NCBI GenBank assembly: GCA_020851555.1 | Contig: JADZCM010000038.1 | Span: forward strand, 157,636-221,635 | From: Bryobacterales bacterium | Lineage (GTDB): Bacteria; Acidobacteriota; Terriglobia; Bryobacterales; Bryobacteraceae | Direction of reading: 5' to 3' | DNA: 64,000 nt | In this document: piece after piece, positions 52,556 through 64,000 of the stretch | Layout: every line of letters begins with the position of its first letter | How positions within the stretch are numbered: position 1 is the stretch's first letter | Made by a program: the position numbers and the translations under genes | The notes under the pieces: generated by a model | Told to the model about the DNA's origin: nothing | What the model saw: the letters and a program-made list of their open reading frames with translations, nothing else | Database searches by the model: none

Positions 52556-53620
52556 ATGATCACGCGCGCGAAGTGGCTGACTCTGGCGCTGGCGCTGCCG
52601 ATGGCCGGACAGCAGGCGGTCAAGACGGTCACGCTGAAGGACATCCCCATCCGCGACCCTTTCATCCTGGCGGATGAGAAGACCAGGACTTACTATCTCT
52701 ACGCCGGCGCCGGCGCCCGGGAAACCGGACAACCCCGCGGCGGTTTGAAGGCATACAAGAGCAAGGACCTTGTCACCTGGGCGGGCCCGCACATCGCCTG
52801 CGTCCTGCCCGAGAACTTCTGGGGCGGACCCAAGGGAAACAGTGCTGTCGCGCCCGAGGTCCACCTCTATAAGGGCCGCTACTACCTCTTCGCCACGTTC
52901 CAGAACAACGAACGCCGCACCCGGTCGAAGGTGCTCGAAGGCTGGCGCGAAGCCTACCGTGAAGGCGAGTACAATCCCGTCAAGGGGACGCAGATCTTAG
53001 GAAGCGACTCGCCGGAGGGCCCCTTTCTACCCCTGCAAAACCGCCTCACCACGCCGGAGGAGTTCCGCTGTCTGGACGGCACGCTCTATGTCGAGGACGG
53101 CACGCCCTACATGGTCTACGTCCATTCGTGGCTCCAGATCGTGGACGGCGCCATGGAAGCGATCCGGCTTGAGCCGGACCTGTCCGCATCCGTGGGAGAG
53201 CCGTTCTACCTGTTCAAGGGGTCCGACGGGCCGTGGTTGAAACACCAGACGCTGGCCAGGGCCGAGCCGCGCCGCTACATCGTGGACGGCCCGTTCTTCT
53301 ACCGGACCCGGAAAGGGCGGCTGCTCATGCTCTGGTCCGGCTACCAGGACGCCGAGTACCTGGACAATTGGAAGAACGGCAAATACGTGCAGACCCTGGC
53401 GTATTCGGAATCCGGCAGGCTGCGCGGGCCGTGGCGGCAACTGGAACCGCTGCTCATGGACGACAGCGGCCACGGCATGCTGTTCCGCAGCTTTGACGGC
53501 AGGCTGATCATGGTGGTCCATTCGCCCAACCGCGAGGCCCAGGGCCTGCTCCCCGGCCGGGCGCGCCTGTTCGAGATGACCGACACCGGCGACACGCTGA
53601 AGATCAGGAAGGAACTCTAA
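52556..53620 (+). CDS. GH43-like five-bladed beta-propeller glycosidase, secreted
   Basis: 354 residues, with a signal peptide (ITRAKWLTLALALPMA). The likely base Asp is in IRDPFIL near 33 and the modulating Asp in CLDGTLYV near 178, as in GH43 beta-xylosidase/arabinanase proteins. At the position of the acid Glu (usually EGP) an Asp is seen (IVDGPFFYR near 243), so catalytic competence is uncertain. It is convergent with the efflux operon. Confidence 0.78.
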   Translation: MITRAKWLTLALALPMAGQQAVKTVTLKDIPIRDPFILADEKTRTYYLYAGAGARETGQPRGGLKAYKSKDLVTWAGPHIACVLPENFWGGPKGNSAVAPEVHLYKGRYYLFATFQNNERRTRSKVLEGWREAYREGEYNPVKGTQILGSDSPEGPFLPLQNRLTTPEEFRCLDGTLYVEDGTPYMVYVHSWLQIVDGAMEAIRLEPDLSASVGEPFYLFKGSDGPWLKHQTLARAEPRRYIVDGPFFYRTRKGRLLMLWSGYQDAEYLDNWKNGKYVQTLAYSESGRLRGPWRQLEPLLMDDSGHGMLFRSFDGRLIMVVHSPNREAQGLLPGRARLFEMTDTGDTLKIRKEL

Positions 53621-53697
53621 CCCCGGCGGCGAGCCGGACTACGCGCAACGGTATTCCTCAAGCGTCCGGTGAAAATGGGATCCGGTCGCATGCGCCG

Positions 53698-55107
53698 TTA
53701 CGTCCCTCCGCCCAACGCTTTGTACAGTGTCACAAGGTTGGTCAGGCGCGCCAGCCGCAGGCTCACCAGGCCCTGCTGAGCCCCGTACAGCGACCGCTGC
53801 GCCACCAGGACGTTCAGGTAGCTGTCGATGCCCGCCTGATAGCGCGCTTCCGAAAGACGGTAGCTCTGTTCCAGCGACCTGACCAGAGCCTGCTGGGCCT
53901 CCTGCTGTTCCAGCAGCCTTGTCCTCAGGCTCAGCGAATCGCTCACTTCGCGAAAGGCCGCCTGGATCGCCTTCTCGTATCCGGCCACCGCCAGATCGCG
54001 GTCCGTTTGAGCGATTTTGTAGTTGGCCTTGCGCACACCCGAATCGAAAATGGGCAACGTCGCCTGCGGCGTGAAAGTCCAGGTTCTGGTGTTGTACGTG
54101 AACAGGTTCTGCAGTTCGCTGCTCACGAATCCCACGCCGCCGGTCAAGGAGATCCGCGGAAAGTAAGCCGCGCGCGCCGCCCCTATGTTGGCGTAAGCTG
54201 CCTGTAACTGGTGCTCGGCCATGAGAATGTCGGGCCGGCGCAGCAGCACATCGGAGGGCACGCCGGCGGTGATGTCCCTGAGCGTGGCGACGGAGCCGAG
54301 CCCGCCGGCGGGCCGCAGATCGGCCGGCACCGGCGCACCCGCCAGAAGGTCGAGCGCGTTTTCGTCGAGCGAAATAAAACCGGAATACCGGGCGATGTCC
54401 ACGCGCGCGGCTTCCATCTGGCTCTGCGCCTGGCTTACCTCCAGGTCGGACGCCATGCCCGCATCCCGGGTGCGCTGGATCAGCGCGTACACAGCCTGCT
54501 GATTAGCCAGGGTCTCCTGCGCCAATCGCAGGTTCTCCTGGTCGCCGGCCATGGTGAGATAGGTGTTCGCCACCGCTCCCACCAGCGCGATCTGCGCCGC
54601 CGAGCGGGCCTGCTGAGTCGCCAGAAAATGTTCCAGCGCGGCGGCCTTCAGGCTGCGGACACGCCCGAACAGATCCAGTTCCCACGCCACGACGGCCGGG
54701 CTGGCGGTGTATTGGGCCACCGTGCGAGGCGCGTCGTTGCCCGACAGATTCGCGGGAACCCGGTAGCCCTGCCCGCTGAGGGCGCCCATGACCGTGGGGT
54801 TTCGCTGGGCGCTCTGTATCTGGTAGAGCGCCTGGACCCGCTCGATGTTCAGCGCGGCCATCCGCAGGTCCCGGTTGTTGGCCAGCGCCAGTTCGATTAC
54901 GGAGCGGAGCTTGCTGTCGGTGAAGTAGTCTTGCCAGTTCAGACTGGCGGCCTCGGGCGCACTCGGGGATTCGGGCTGGCTGGAGGCGCCCTGCGGCCAG
55001 ACGGAAGGCGCCGGCAGCGAGGGGCGATTGTATTTCTCGGCCTGCGGTATGCACCCGCAGAGAAAGAGGGCCATTCCCGGGAGAAGGAACGTGCGTTTCA
55101 TGTTCAT
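53698..55107 (-). CDS. RND outer-membrane factor (OprM/NodT type), lipoprotein
   Basis: 469 residues. The N terminus ends in LFLCGCIPQA, a lipobox (Cys near 20). The OMF fold shows in WQDYFTDSKLRSVIELALANNRDLRMAALNIERVQALYQIQSAQRNP and in DVLLRRPDILMAEHQLQAAYANIGAARAAYFPRISLTGG, a NodT hallmark. Outermost piece of the efflux pump; its ATG overlaps the RND stop by 4 bases (ATGA). Confidence 0.93.
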   Translation of the reverse strand: MNMKRTFLLPGMALFLCGCIPQAEKYNRPSLPAPSVWPQGASSQPESPSAPEAASLNWQDYFTDSKLRSVIELALANNRDLRMAALNIERVQALYQIQSAQRNPTVMGALSGQGYRVPANLSGNDAPRTVAQYTASPAVVAWELDLFGRVRSLKAAALEHFLATQQARSAAQIALVGAVANTYLTMAGDQENLRLAQETLANQQAVYALIQRTRDAGMASDLEVSQAQSQMEAARVDIARYSGFISLDENALDLLAGAPVPADLRPAGGLGSVATLRDITAGVPSDVLLRRPDILMAEHQLQAAYANIGAARAAYFPRISLTGGVGFVSSELQNLFTYNTRTWTFTPQATLPIFDSGVRKANYKIAQTDRDLAVAGYEKAIQAAFREVSDSLSLRTRLLEQQEAQQALVRSLEQSYRLSEARYQAGIDSYLNVLVAQRSLYGAQQGLVSLRLARLTNLVTLYKALGGGT

Positions 55108-58100
55108 CGCCCCTCCGCCGGAGCCGGCCCGGCGCTTCGGCCCTTCCTTCGGTTAAACAGCCGCGCGATCAGCACATAGAACAGCGGGATGAAGAGAATC
55201 GCCAGGAAGGTCGCCGTGATCATGCCTCCCAGCACGCTGGTGCCGATTGCGTGCTGGGCTCCCGCTCCCGCCCCTCTGGCAAGGGCCAGCGGCAGCACGC
55301 CGAATCCGAACGCCAGAGACGTCATCACGATCGGGCGAAGCCGGAGTTTGGCCGCCTCGAGTGTGGCTTCGATCAAGCCGGTCCCCTGCTCGACACGGAT
55401 CTGGGCAAACTGAACGATCAGAATGGCGTTCTTGGTCGTCAGTCCCAGCACGGTGAGCAGCCCGATCTGGAAGTAGACGTCGTTTGGCAGGCCGCGGTGC
55501 GAGGAGGCCAGCACGCCTCCGATGACTCCCAGCGGCAGGGCCAGCATGACCGAAATCGGAATGCTCCAGCTCTCATAGAGCGCCGCCAGCACAAGGAAAA
55601 TTACCAGGATCGAAAAAGAGTACAGCAGTCCGGTCTGCGCCTGGGCCGCGCGTTCCTGGTAGGAGAGCCCCGTCCAGTCATGGCCGATGCCTTGCGGCAG
55701 TTTCGCCACGATCTCCTCCATGGCCTGCATCGCCTCGCCGGAGCTTCTGCCCGGGGCAGGCTCCCCCTGGAAGTTCAGAGAAGGGAAGCTGTTATAGCGT
55801 TCAAGCCGGGGGGAACTGTAAACCCACCGTCCCGATGCCAGCGCCGTGTAGGGCACCATTTCTCCCTGGCTGTTGCGGACATAGAGCCGTCTCAGATCGC
55901 TGGGAAGCATCCGGTAGGGTGCGTCGGCCTGAACGTACACCCGCTTGACTCGTCCGCCCTGAACGAAGTTGTTCACGTAGGCGCTGCCGAAAGCCGCCGC
56001 GATGCTCTGGTGGATTCCCGGCAGAGGCACGCCCCACGTTCCCGCTTTCTCCCAGTCTACGTCGCTGCGGTATTCGGGCACGTCGTCCAAACCGTTAGGG
56101 CGCACCCGGACCAGCCTCGGGTCCCGGGCCGCCATGCCCAGGACCTGAAGGCGGGCCTGCATCAGCGCCTCATGGCCCAGACCTCCCCGGTCCTGAAGTT
56201 CGAAATCGAAACCCGTCGCCATGCCCAGTTCCGGGATGGCGGGAGGAGCAAAAACATACGCCACGGCATTGCGAAACCCCGCGAACGCCCGGTTGGCCGT
56301 GGCCATGACAGACGCCGCCCGAAGCTCCGGCCGGTCGCGCAGGTCCCAGTCCCGCAGCTTGATGAAGGCCATGCCCTGGTTCTGTCCCCGGCCGGCCATG
56401 CTGAAGCCCGAGATATACATGCAGGCCTCCACGGCCGCTTTCTGGTCCTCGACGAAGTGATGCATCACTCCGTCCAGCACGGTGTCGGTCTGCTCCTTGG
56501 TGGAGCCGGGGGGCAACTGCACCATGGTCACAATCATGCCCTGGTCCTCGTCGGGCAGGTAAGCCGTCGGCATCCGCTGGAACAGATAACCCATGGCCGC
56601 CACGATCAAGACGAAAACGGCCAGCGCCGGAATCTTGCCGGCTCCCAGGATCCACCGGACGATGCTCCGGTATACGTCCCGCAGGTAGAAGAACATGCGG
56701 TCAAAGCCGAGGAAAAACGGCCGGAGAAGACGGGACCCGCTCTCGGCGGCTTCGTGCCCTTTTGCCACCGGCTTCAGCAGGGAAGCGCAGAGCACCGGCG
56801 TCAGGATCAGGGCAACCACGACCGACAGCAACATCGATGCAATCACCGTGGCGGAGAACTGCCGGTAAATGATCCCCGTGGAGCCCGAGAAAAAGATCAT
56901 GGGAGCGAAGACCGCCGACAGCACGAATCCGATGCCTACCAGCGCTCCAGTGATCTCATCCATCGACTTCCGGACCGCTTCCCGGGGCGGGAGCCCCTCC
57001 TCGCTCATCACCCGCTCCACATTTTCCACCACGACGATAGCGTCGTCCACCAGCAGCCCGATGGCCAGCACCATGGCGAACATGGTCAGCATGTTGATGG
57101 AGAAACCCAGTATCCCCAGCACGCCGAAAGTCCCCAGGATGACCACCGGCACGGCGATGGTGGGGATCATGGTGGCCCGCAGGTTGCCCAGAAAGAGATA
57201 CATGACCAGGAACACCAGGAGGATGGCCACGAAGAGCGTCTTGACCACTTCGGCGATGGCCACGCGCACGAAAGGCGTCGTGTCATAAGGGTAGACGACC
57301 GTCATGCCGGGAGGGAAGTACCTGGACAGCTCCTCCATCCGGGCTTTCACTCCGGCGGCGGTGTCCAGGGCGTTGGCGCCCGGCTCCTGCCGGATGGCCA
57401 GCGCCGCCGCCGGCCGGCCGTTGTAGGCGACCTTGATGTCGTAAAGCTCGCTTCCCAGTTCGGCGCGCGCCACGTCCCGGACGCGGATAATCGACCCGTC
57501 CGGATTGTTGCGCAGCGGAATGGAGCCGAACTCCTCAGGGGTCTGTAGCAGCGATTGCACCATGATGGGGGCGTTCAGCCGCTGGCCGGGAACCGCCGGC
57601 GAACTCCCGAATTGCCCGGCCGAGACCTGTACGTTGTGGGTGCGGATCGCCGCGATGAGATCGCCCGCCGTCATGTTGTACTGCGTGAGCTTGTCGGGGT
57701 CCATCCAGATCCGCATGGCGTACTGGGCTCCCATGGATTCCGCTTCGCCCACGCCGCGCACGCGCGCCACCACCGGCTGGACCTGCGAAGTCACGTAATC
57801 CATCAGGTCGTACTGATCCAGCGTCGAGCCCTCCGTGGTGGTGAGACCCACGATCAGCAGGTAGTTGCGGGTCGACTTGCTGACCGTGAGACCCCGCTGC
57901 TGCACCACCTCGGGCAGCGCGGGCATCGCCAGTTGCAGCTTGTTCTGCACCTTGGCCCAGGCGAGGTCCGGATCGGTGCCCGGGGCGAAGGTCAGCTCCA
58001 GCATGGCGCTGCCGGAGGCATCGCTGGTCGCCGACATGTACAGCATGCGGTCCAGCCCGGTCATGTTCTGCTCTATGATCTGGACCACGGTGTCTTCGAC

Positions 58101-58271
58101 GGTTTTCGCGGTTGCGCCGGGATAGATCGCGGCGATCCGGATGGAGGGTGGCGCGATGTTCGGATACTGCGTCACCGGCAGGTTGTAGATGGCCAGTCCG
58201 CCGCCCAGCATCATAGCGATGGCGATGACCCAGGCGAACACCGGGCGGTCGAGGAAGAATCGCGACAACAT
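55104..58271 (-). CDS. RND multidrug efflux transporter, HAE1 family
   Basis: 1055 residues. Inner-membrane proton antiporter with 12 helices: N terminus SRFFLDRPVFAWVIAIAMML, the proton-relay DD in GLLVDDAIVVVENVERVM near 405, and GDVT-like loops. AcrB/MexB-like. Likely substrates are hydrophobic compounds. Its ATG directly follows the MFP stop (TAGATG). Confidence 0.95.
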   Translation of the reverse strand: MLSRFFLDRPVFAWVIAIAMMLGGGLAIYNLPVTQYPNIAPPSIRIAAIYPGATAKTVEDTVVQIIEQNMTGLDRMLYMSATSDASGSAMLELTFAPGTDPDLAWAKVQNKLQLAMPALPEVVQQRGLTVSKSTRNYLLIVGLTTTEGSTLDQYDLMDYVTSQVQPVVARVRGVGEAESMGAQYAMRIWMDPDKLTQYNMTAGDLIAAIRTHNVQVSAGQFGSSPAVPGQRLNAPIMVQSLLQTPEEFGSIPLRNNPDGSIIRVRDVARAELGSELYDIKVAYNGRPAAALAIRQEPGANALDTAAGVKARMEELSRYFPPGMTVVYPYDTTPFVRVAIAEVVKTLFVAILLVFLVMYLFLGNLRATMIPTIAVPVVILGTFGVLGILGFSINMLTMFAMVLAIGLLVDDAIVVVENVERVMSEEGLPPREAVRKSMDEITGALVGIGFVLSAVFAPMIFFSGSTGIIYRQFSATVIASMLLSVVVALILTPVLCASLLKPVAKGHEAAESGSRLLRPFFLGFDRMFFYLRDVYRSIVRWILGAGKIPALAVFVLIVAAMGYLFQRMPTAYLPDEDQGMIVTMVQLPPGSTKEQTDTVLDGVMHHFVEDQKAAVEACMYISGFSMAGRGQNQGMAFIKLRDWDLRDRPELRAASVMATANRAFAGFRNAVAYVFAPPAIPELGMATGFDFELQDRGGLGHEALMQARLQVLGMAARDPRLVRVRPNGLDDVPEYRSDVDWEKAGTWGVPLPGIHQSIAAAFGSAYVNNFVQGGRVKRVYVQADAPYRMLPSDLRRLYVRNSQGEMVPYTALASGRWVYSSPRLERYNSFPSLNFQGEPAPGRSSGEAMQAMEEIVAKLPQGIGHDWTGLSYQERAAQAQTGLLYSFSILVIFLVLAALYESWSIPISVMLALPLGVIGGVLASSHRGLPNDVYFQIGLLTVLGLTTKNAILIVQFAQIRVEQGTGLIEATLEAAKLRLRPIVMTSLAFGFGVLPLALARGAGAGAQHAIGTSVLGGMITATFLAILFIPLFYVLIARLFNRRKGRSAGPAPAEGR

Positions 58272-59531
58272 CTACTTCACCCCCTCCGCCTGGCCCGGGC
58301 CGCGGCCCCCGGCGCGACTGCCCCCGGCGCCGGTTGTGGCCGGAACGGCTTGAACCGGCATACCGGGGCGCACCTTCTGCCTGCCTTCCACAATCAGCCG
58401 GTCGCCCGCGGCAAGACCGCCCGTAACCAGCCATTTGTCACCGATGGGACGGTCCAGTTCAAGAGCCTTTTGCTCGACCTTTTCGCCCTGACCCACCACC
58501 CAGGCGATCGGCTGGCCCCGGTTGTCGCGCGTCACGCCCTGTTGAGGAGCCAGTATGGCCTGCGGGCTCACCCCTTCCTCCACGACCGCCTGCACGAACA
58601 TGCCGGGAAGAAGCACCTGGCCGGGGTTGCGAAAGACCATCCGCAGCTTTACGGTTCCTGTGCTTGGATCCACCGTAACGTCACGAAATTGGAGGGTGCC
58701 TCTGGAGGGGTATTCCGTGCCGTCTTCCAGCAGCAGTTTCACGTTGCGCTGGTCCGTGCTGCTCCGCAGCAGACCGCCGTTCCTCGAACGGCTCCGCAGG
58801 CGCAGCAGGTCCGCATTCGACTGTACGACGTCCACATAAATGGGATCCAGTTGCTGGATGACCGCCAGGGGGATGGGCTGGTAAGCGGTCGCCATGGCGC
58901 CGACCGTCACGTTGGAAATGCCAATGCGGCCGCTGATCGGCGCTTTGATGGGGGTGTAAGAAAGGTTGATACTGGCCGTTTCCACCGCAGCCCGGCTTAT
59001 TTCGACCGCGGCTTTGCGCGCCGCCAGGTTGGCTTCGGCCAGGCGCAGCGCGGCGCTGGCGTCGTCATAATCCTGTTGGGATACAGCGTGGATCACTACC
59101 AGTCCTTTAAGCCTCTGTTCCCTGGAACGGATTGCCGGCAGATTTGCCTCCGCCGTGACCAGTTCCGCCTCCGCCGTCGTTAAAGCTGCTTTGGCTTGAT
59201 TCAGAACGGCCTCATAAGGCGCGGGATCGATTTGATAGAGCAGATCGCCAGCCTTGACATTGGCGCCCTCTTCAAAAAGGCGGTTCTTGATCAGCCCGCT
59301 CACCTGGGGCCGTATCTCCGCGACCAGGAACGCCGACGTTCGTCCCGGCAATTCGGTGGTCAGGACGATCCGTTCCGTATTCAGCGTGACCGTCCCCACC
59401 TGCGTGGGTCCGGGTGCGGGTATGGGGGCGCTTGCGGTCTGCCGGCACCCGTACAGAATCAAGACCGCCGATATCAGCCCGGCGGCGAAAGACAGCTTCG
59501 ACCATTTACGGCACCACATGACTTGAGACAA
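58272..59531 (-). CDS. RND periplasmic adaptor (MFP), lipoprotein
   Basis: 419 residues. Signal and lipobox (VLILYGC, Cys near 29), then the barrel/lipoyl/hairpin layout: TSAFLVAEIRPQVSGLIKNRLFEEGANVKAGDLLYQIDPAPYEAVLNQAKAAL, and ISNVTVGAMATAYQ. Links the RND pump to the outer-membrane factor. Third last gene of marR-mfp-RND-OMF. A downstream ATG (59519) is an alternative start. Confidence 0.93.
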   Translation of the reverse strand: MSQVMWCRKWSKLSFAAGLISAVLILYGCRQTASAPIPAPGPTQVGTVTLNTERIVLTTELPGRTSAFLVAEIRPQVSGLIKNRLFEEGANVKAGDLLYQIDPAPYEAVLNQAKAALTTAEAELVTAEANLPAIRSREQRLKGLVVIHAVSQQDYDDASAALRLAEANLAARKAAVEISRAAVETASINLSYTPIKAPISGRIGISNVTVGAMATAYQPIPLAVIQQLDPIYVDVVQSNADLLRLRSRSRNGGLLRSSTDQRNVKLLLEDGTEYPSRGTLQFRDVTVDPSTGTVKLRMVFRNPGQVLLPGMFVQAVVEEGVSPQAILAPQQGVTRDNRGQPIAWVVGQGEKVEQKALELDRPIGDKWLVTGGLAAGDRLIVEGRQKVRPGMPVQAVPATTGAGGSRAGGRGPGQAEGVK

Positions 59532-59669
59532 CTCCTTTTGTCCTCTGAGAGATTGGAAGGGATTCTGCCGGCGATGCTGAGCGCTCCTGGACGGGCCAAC
59601 GGCTCGCCATCAGCCATGCCCATCGGGGCTCCGTGGGTGGTTTTCTCATTGGGCGTCTTCGTGTCCTGC

Positions 59670-60167
59670 CTAGCCGGCCGTATGGGACTGCACGGAGCGT
59701 GCAAGGAAGCCCAGAAGCCCTGCGGCCTGCTCCCGCTCTGGCGGGCTGAGCGACTCCAGAATCCCCGTAAAGAGTGCGACCCGATGCTCGAAAAACGCCC
59801 GCTGGGTGGCTTTCGCCTCCTCGCTGGGAGCGACTAGAACCAGCCGCCGGTCATGCTCCGGCCTTATGCGCACAACCAAGCCCTTCGCCACCAGACGATC
59901 CGCCAGGTAGGTTGCGGTCGGCAGCGAAACCCCCAGCATACTGGCCAGGGCGCTCATGCTGACGCCGCCTGTCTGGAGGATCGTCGTAATGGCCCGCAAC
60001 TCCTGGAACGTCAACGGTTCTTTCCAGTCAGTTTCACGGCAGGGAGTGATCCTGATCAGGAGGTTCAGTATCCGGTCGAGGGCTGTGACCACGTCGCGGG
60101 CGTGCCGGCCGAGCACCGCGGCGTCTTTCGCTCCAGGCGGCTTTAGGCCCGCTTTGGTTGCAGCCAT
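59670..60167 (-). CDS. MarR-family repressor of the efflux operon
   Basis: 165 residues. Winged helix with LTFQELRAITTILQTGGVSMSALASMLGVSLPTATYLADRLVAKGLVVRIRPEHDRRLVLV, the MarR DNA-binding region (recognition helix near 85-100, wing DxRR). Starts at 60167; the ATG overlaps a 15-base palindrome (below). The frame is open upstream to 60260, but the promoter lies there. It presumably represses its own operon and is released by a pump substrate. Confidence 0.9.
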   Translation of the reverse strand: MAATKAGLKPPGAKDAAVLGRHARDVVTALDRILNLLIRITPCRETDWKEPLTFQELRAITTILQTGGVSMSALASMLGVSLPTATYLADRLVAKGLVVRIRPEHDRRLVLVAPSEEAKATQRAFFEHRVALFTGILESLSPPEREQAAGLLGFLARSVQSHTAG

Positions 60168-60209
60168 TGGAATAATTCCAATATTAGAACTATTCAGAAA
60201 CTTTGTCAA
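60167..60209 (-). promoter_or_regulatory. Sigma70 promoter with overlapping MarR operator
   Basis: On the minus strand TTGACA (60204-60209), 17 bases, TAATAT (60181-60186). The 15-base palindrome TTGGAATTATTCCAA spans 60167-60181, from the last base of the -10 box to the first base of the start codon. MarR binding there would block the polymerase; the leader is only about 6 bases. Confidence 0.8.
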
Positions 60210-60369
60210 TATTGCACGGCCGCGGTCCAGGGCTCCGCCGTGCCGCAGGGCGCCTCCCACCCGCGTCCGGCGTCCTGGCCGCCGACGGACTACGGGTGCA
60301 TCTCAGCCCGTGTGAGAGGCGGAGCATTTTCCAATCCAAGAATGATCCTGAAGTGGGGGATGGAGGTTG

Positions 60370-60404
60370 GGAGGAAGGGGGCGGCGTTTGAGCCCCCTTC
60401 CTCC
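60370..60404 (-). terminator. Hairpin downstream of rpoC
   Basis: A perfect 12-bp inverted repeat (GGAGGAAGGGGG / CCCCCTTCCTCC) with an 11-base loop, 143 bases after the rpoC stop. No T-run follows, so it may be a rho-independent-like or attenuating structure. AGTGGGGGATGG occurs as a direct repeat at 60352-60363 and 60421-60432 around it. Confidence 0.55.
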
Positions 60405-60546
60405 GCTTCAGCACTGCAAAAGTGGGGGATGGGGGGAACGGACTGCATTTCGCGGTGTCGTTTCGTGTCGCTGGCTGGCGCCGTAGCACAAACCGGCCGG
60501 CATCAGCAACGAAGGGCAGGTTACGCGGGGCAACCCCGCCGCCCCC

Positions 60547-63750
<3,204 letters not shown>

Positions 63751-64000
63751 GCCCCAGTGCGCCGCGGTCATCGCGTTCTGCATGATGCAGCGCCCCTGCA
63801 GATCGCGCGCCCAGTACTCGACCGGGGTGTTGTCGACCACCGCACGCAGCAGCGACTCGCGCTCCTGCAGCGCCTGCCCCATCTGCTTGCGCGCGGTGAT
63901 CCCGCGCGAGAGCACGTTGAAGCGCCGCGGCTCGCCCGCGCTGCGCGCCATCGGCGCCACCGAGAGCTCGAACCAGCGCGTGCCGACCGGGGTCTCGACC

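Overview
The window is GC-rich bacterial DNA that most resembles an acidobacterium of the Bryobacterales/Solibacter type. The best markers are a seven-repeat Ig-like protein ending in the Solibacter-type TIGR03437 domain, a HAF-repeat protein, several Tat-exported Gfo/Idh/MocA oxidoreductases, DUF1080 and ThuA proteins, and a Kgd-type 2-oxoglutarate enzyme. The assignment rests on gene content and protein motifs read by eye; no database search was run.

Layout. 1-1.8 kb: a two-gene restriction-modification system of the XhoI/PaeR7I type. 2.2-9 kb: Ig-like surface protein, then a TPR / MacB-like permease / TolC export unit and a VOC protein. 9-15 kb (minus strand): polyprenyl sugar-phosphate transferase, orphan Flp pilin, and an operon of metallophosphoesterase, prfB (with the RF2 programmed frameshift), tsaC/sua5 and an MFS transporter. 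15.1-18.8 kb: fused E2/E1 2-oxoglutarate enzyme. 18.8-21.4 kb: small conserved or unknown proteins and a CYTH protein.

21.4-26.1 kb: a 4.6-kb genomic island in a tRNA-Arg gene, bounded by a perfect 52-bp direct repeat. It carries an unrecognised three-gene operon whose last gene has a PD-(D/E)XK nuclease signature, a two-gene opposing unit with a membrane-anchored protein, a truncated tyrosine integrase and a broken IS3 element. This is my best candidate for an undescribed (defence-like) system.

26-46 kb: carbohydrate catabolism. A tight operon encodes a zinc dehydrogenase, SDR, M24 peptidase, methylmalonate-semialdehyde-type dehydrogenase, transaldolase and ThuA. It is followed by three Gfo/Idh/MocA oxidoreductases, two DUF1080 proteins, a KdsC-like phosphatase, a DMT transporter, TolC, GH51 arabinofuranosidase and a flavoprotein. 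Oxidoreductases plus DUF1080 plus ThuA fit the recently described 3-keto-glycoside route of glycan breakdown. 46-53.6 kb: cspA with a long leader, infA, wecB, an AAA+ ATPase, rsmI, manC next to a GDP-mannose 3,5-epimerase-like gene, and a GH43-like protein. 53.7-60.2 kb: marR-mfp-RND-OMF efflux operon with a near-consensus promoter overlapped by a palindromic operator.

60.5-64 kb: the C-terminal three quarters of rpoC, joined in frame to a PAS sensor fragment that runs off the window. The joint lies in a short stretch common to both families, so it is most likely an assembly chimera rather than a real gene.
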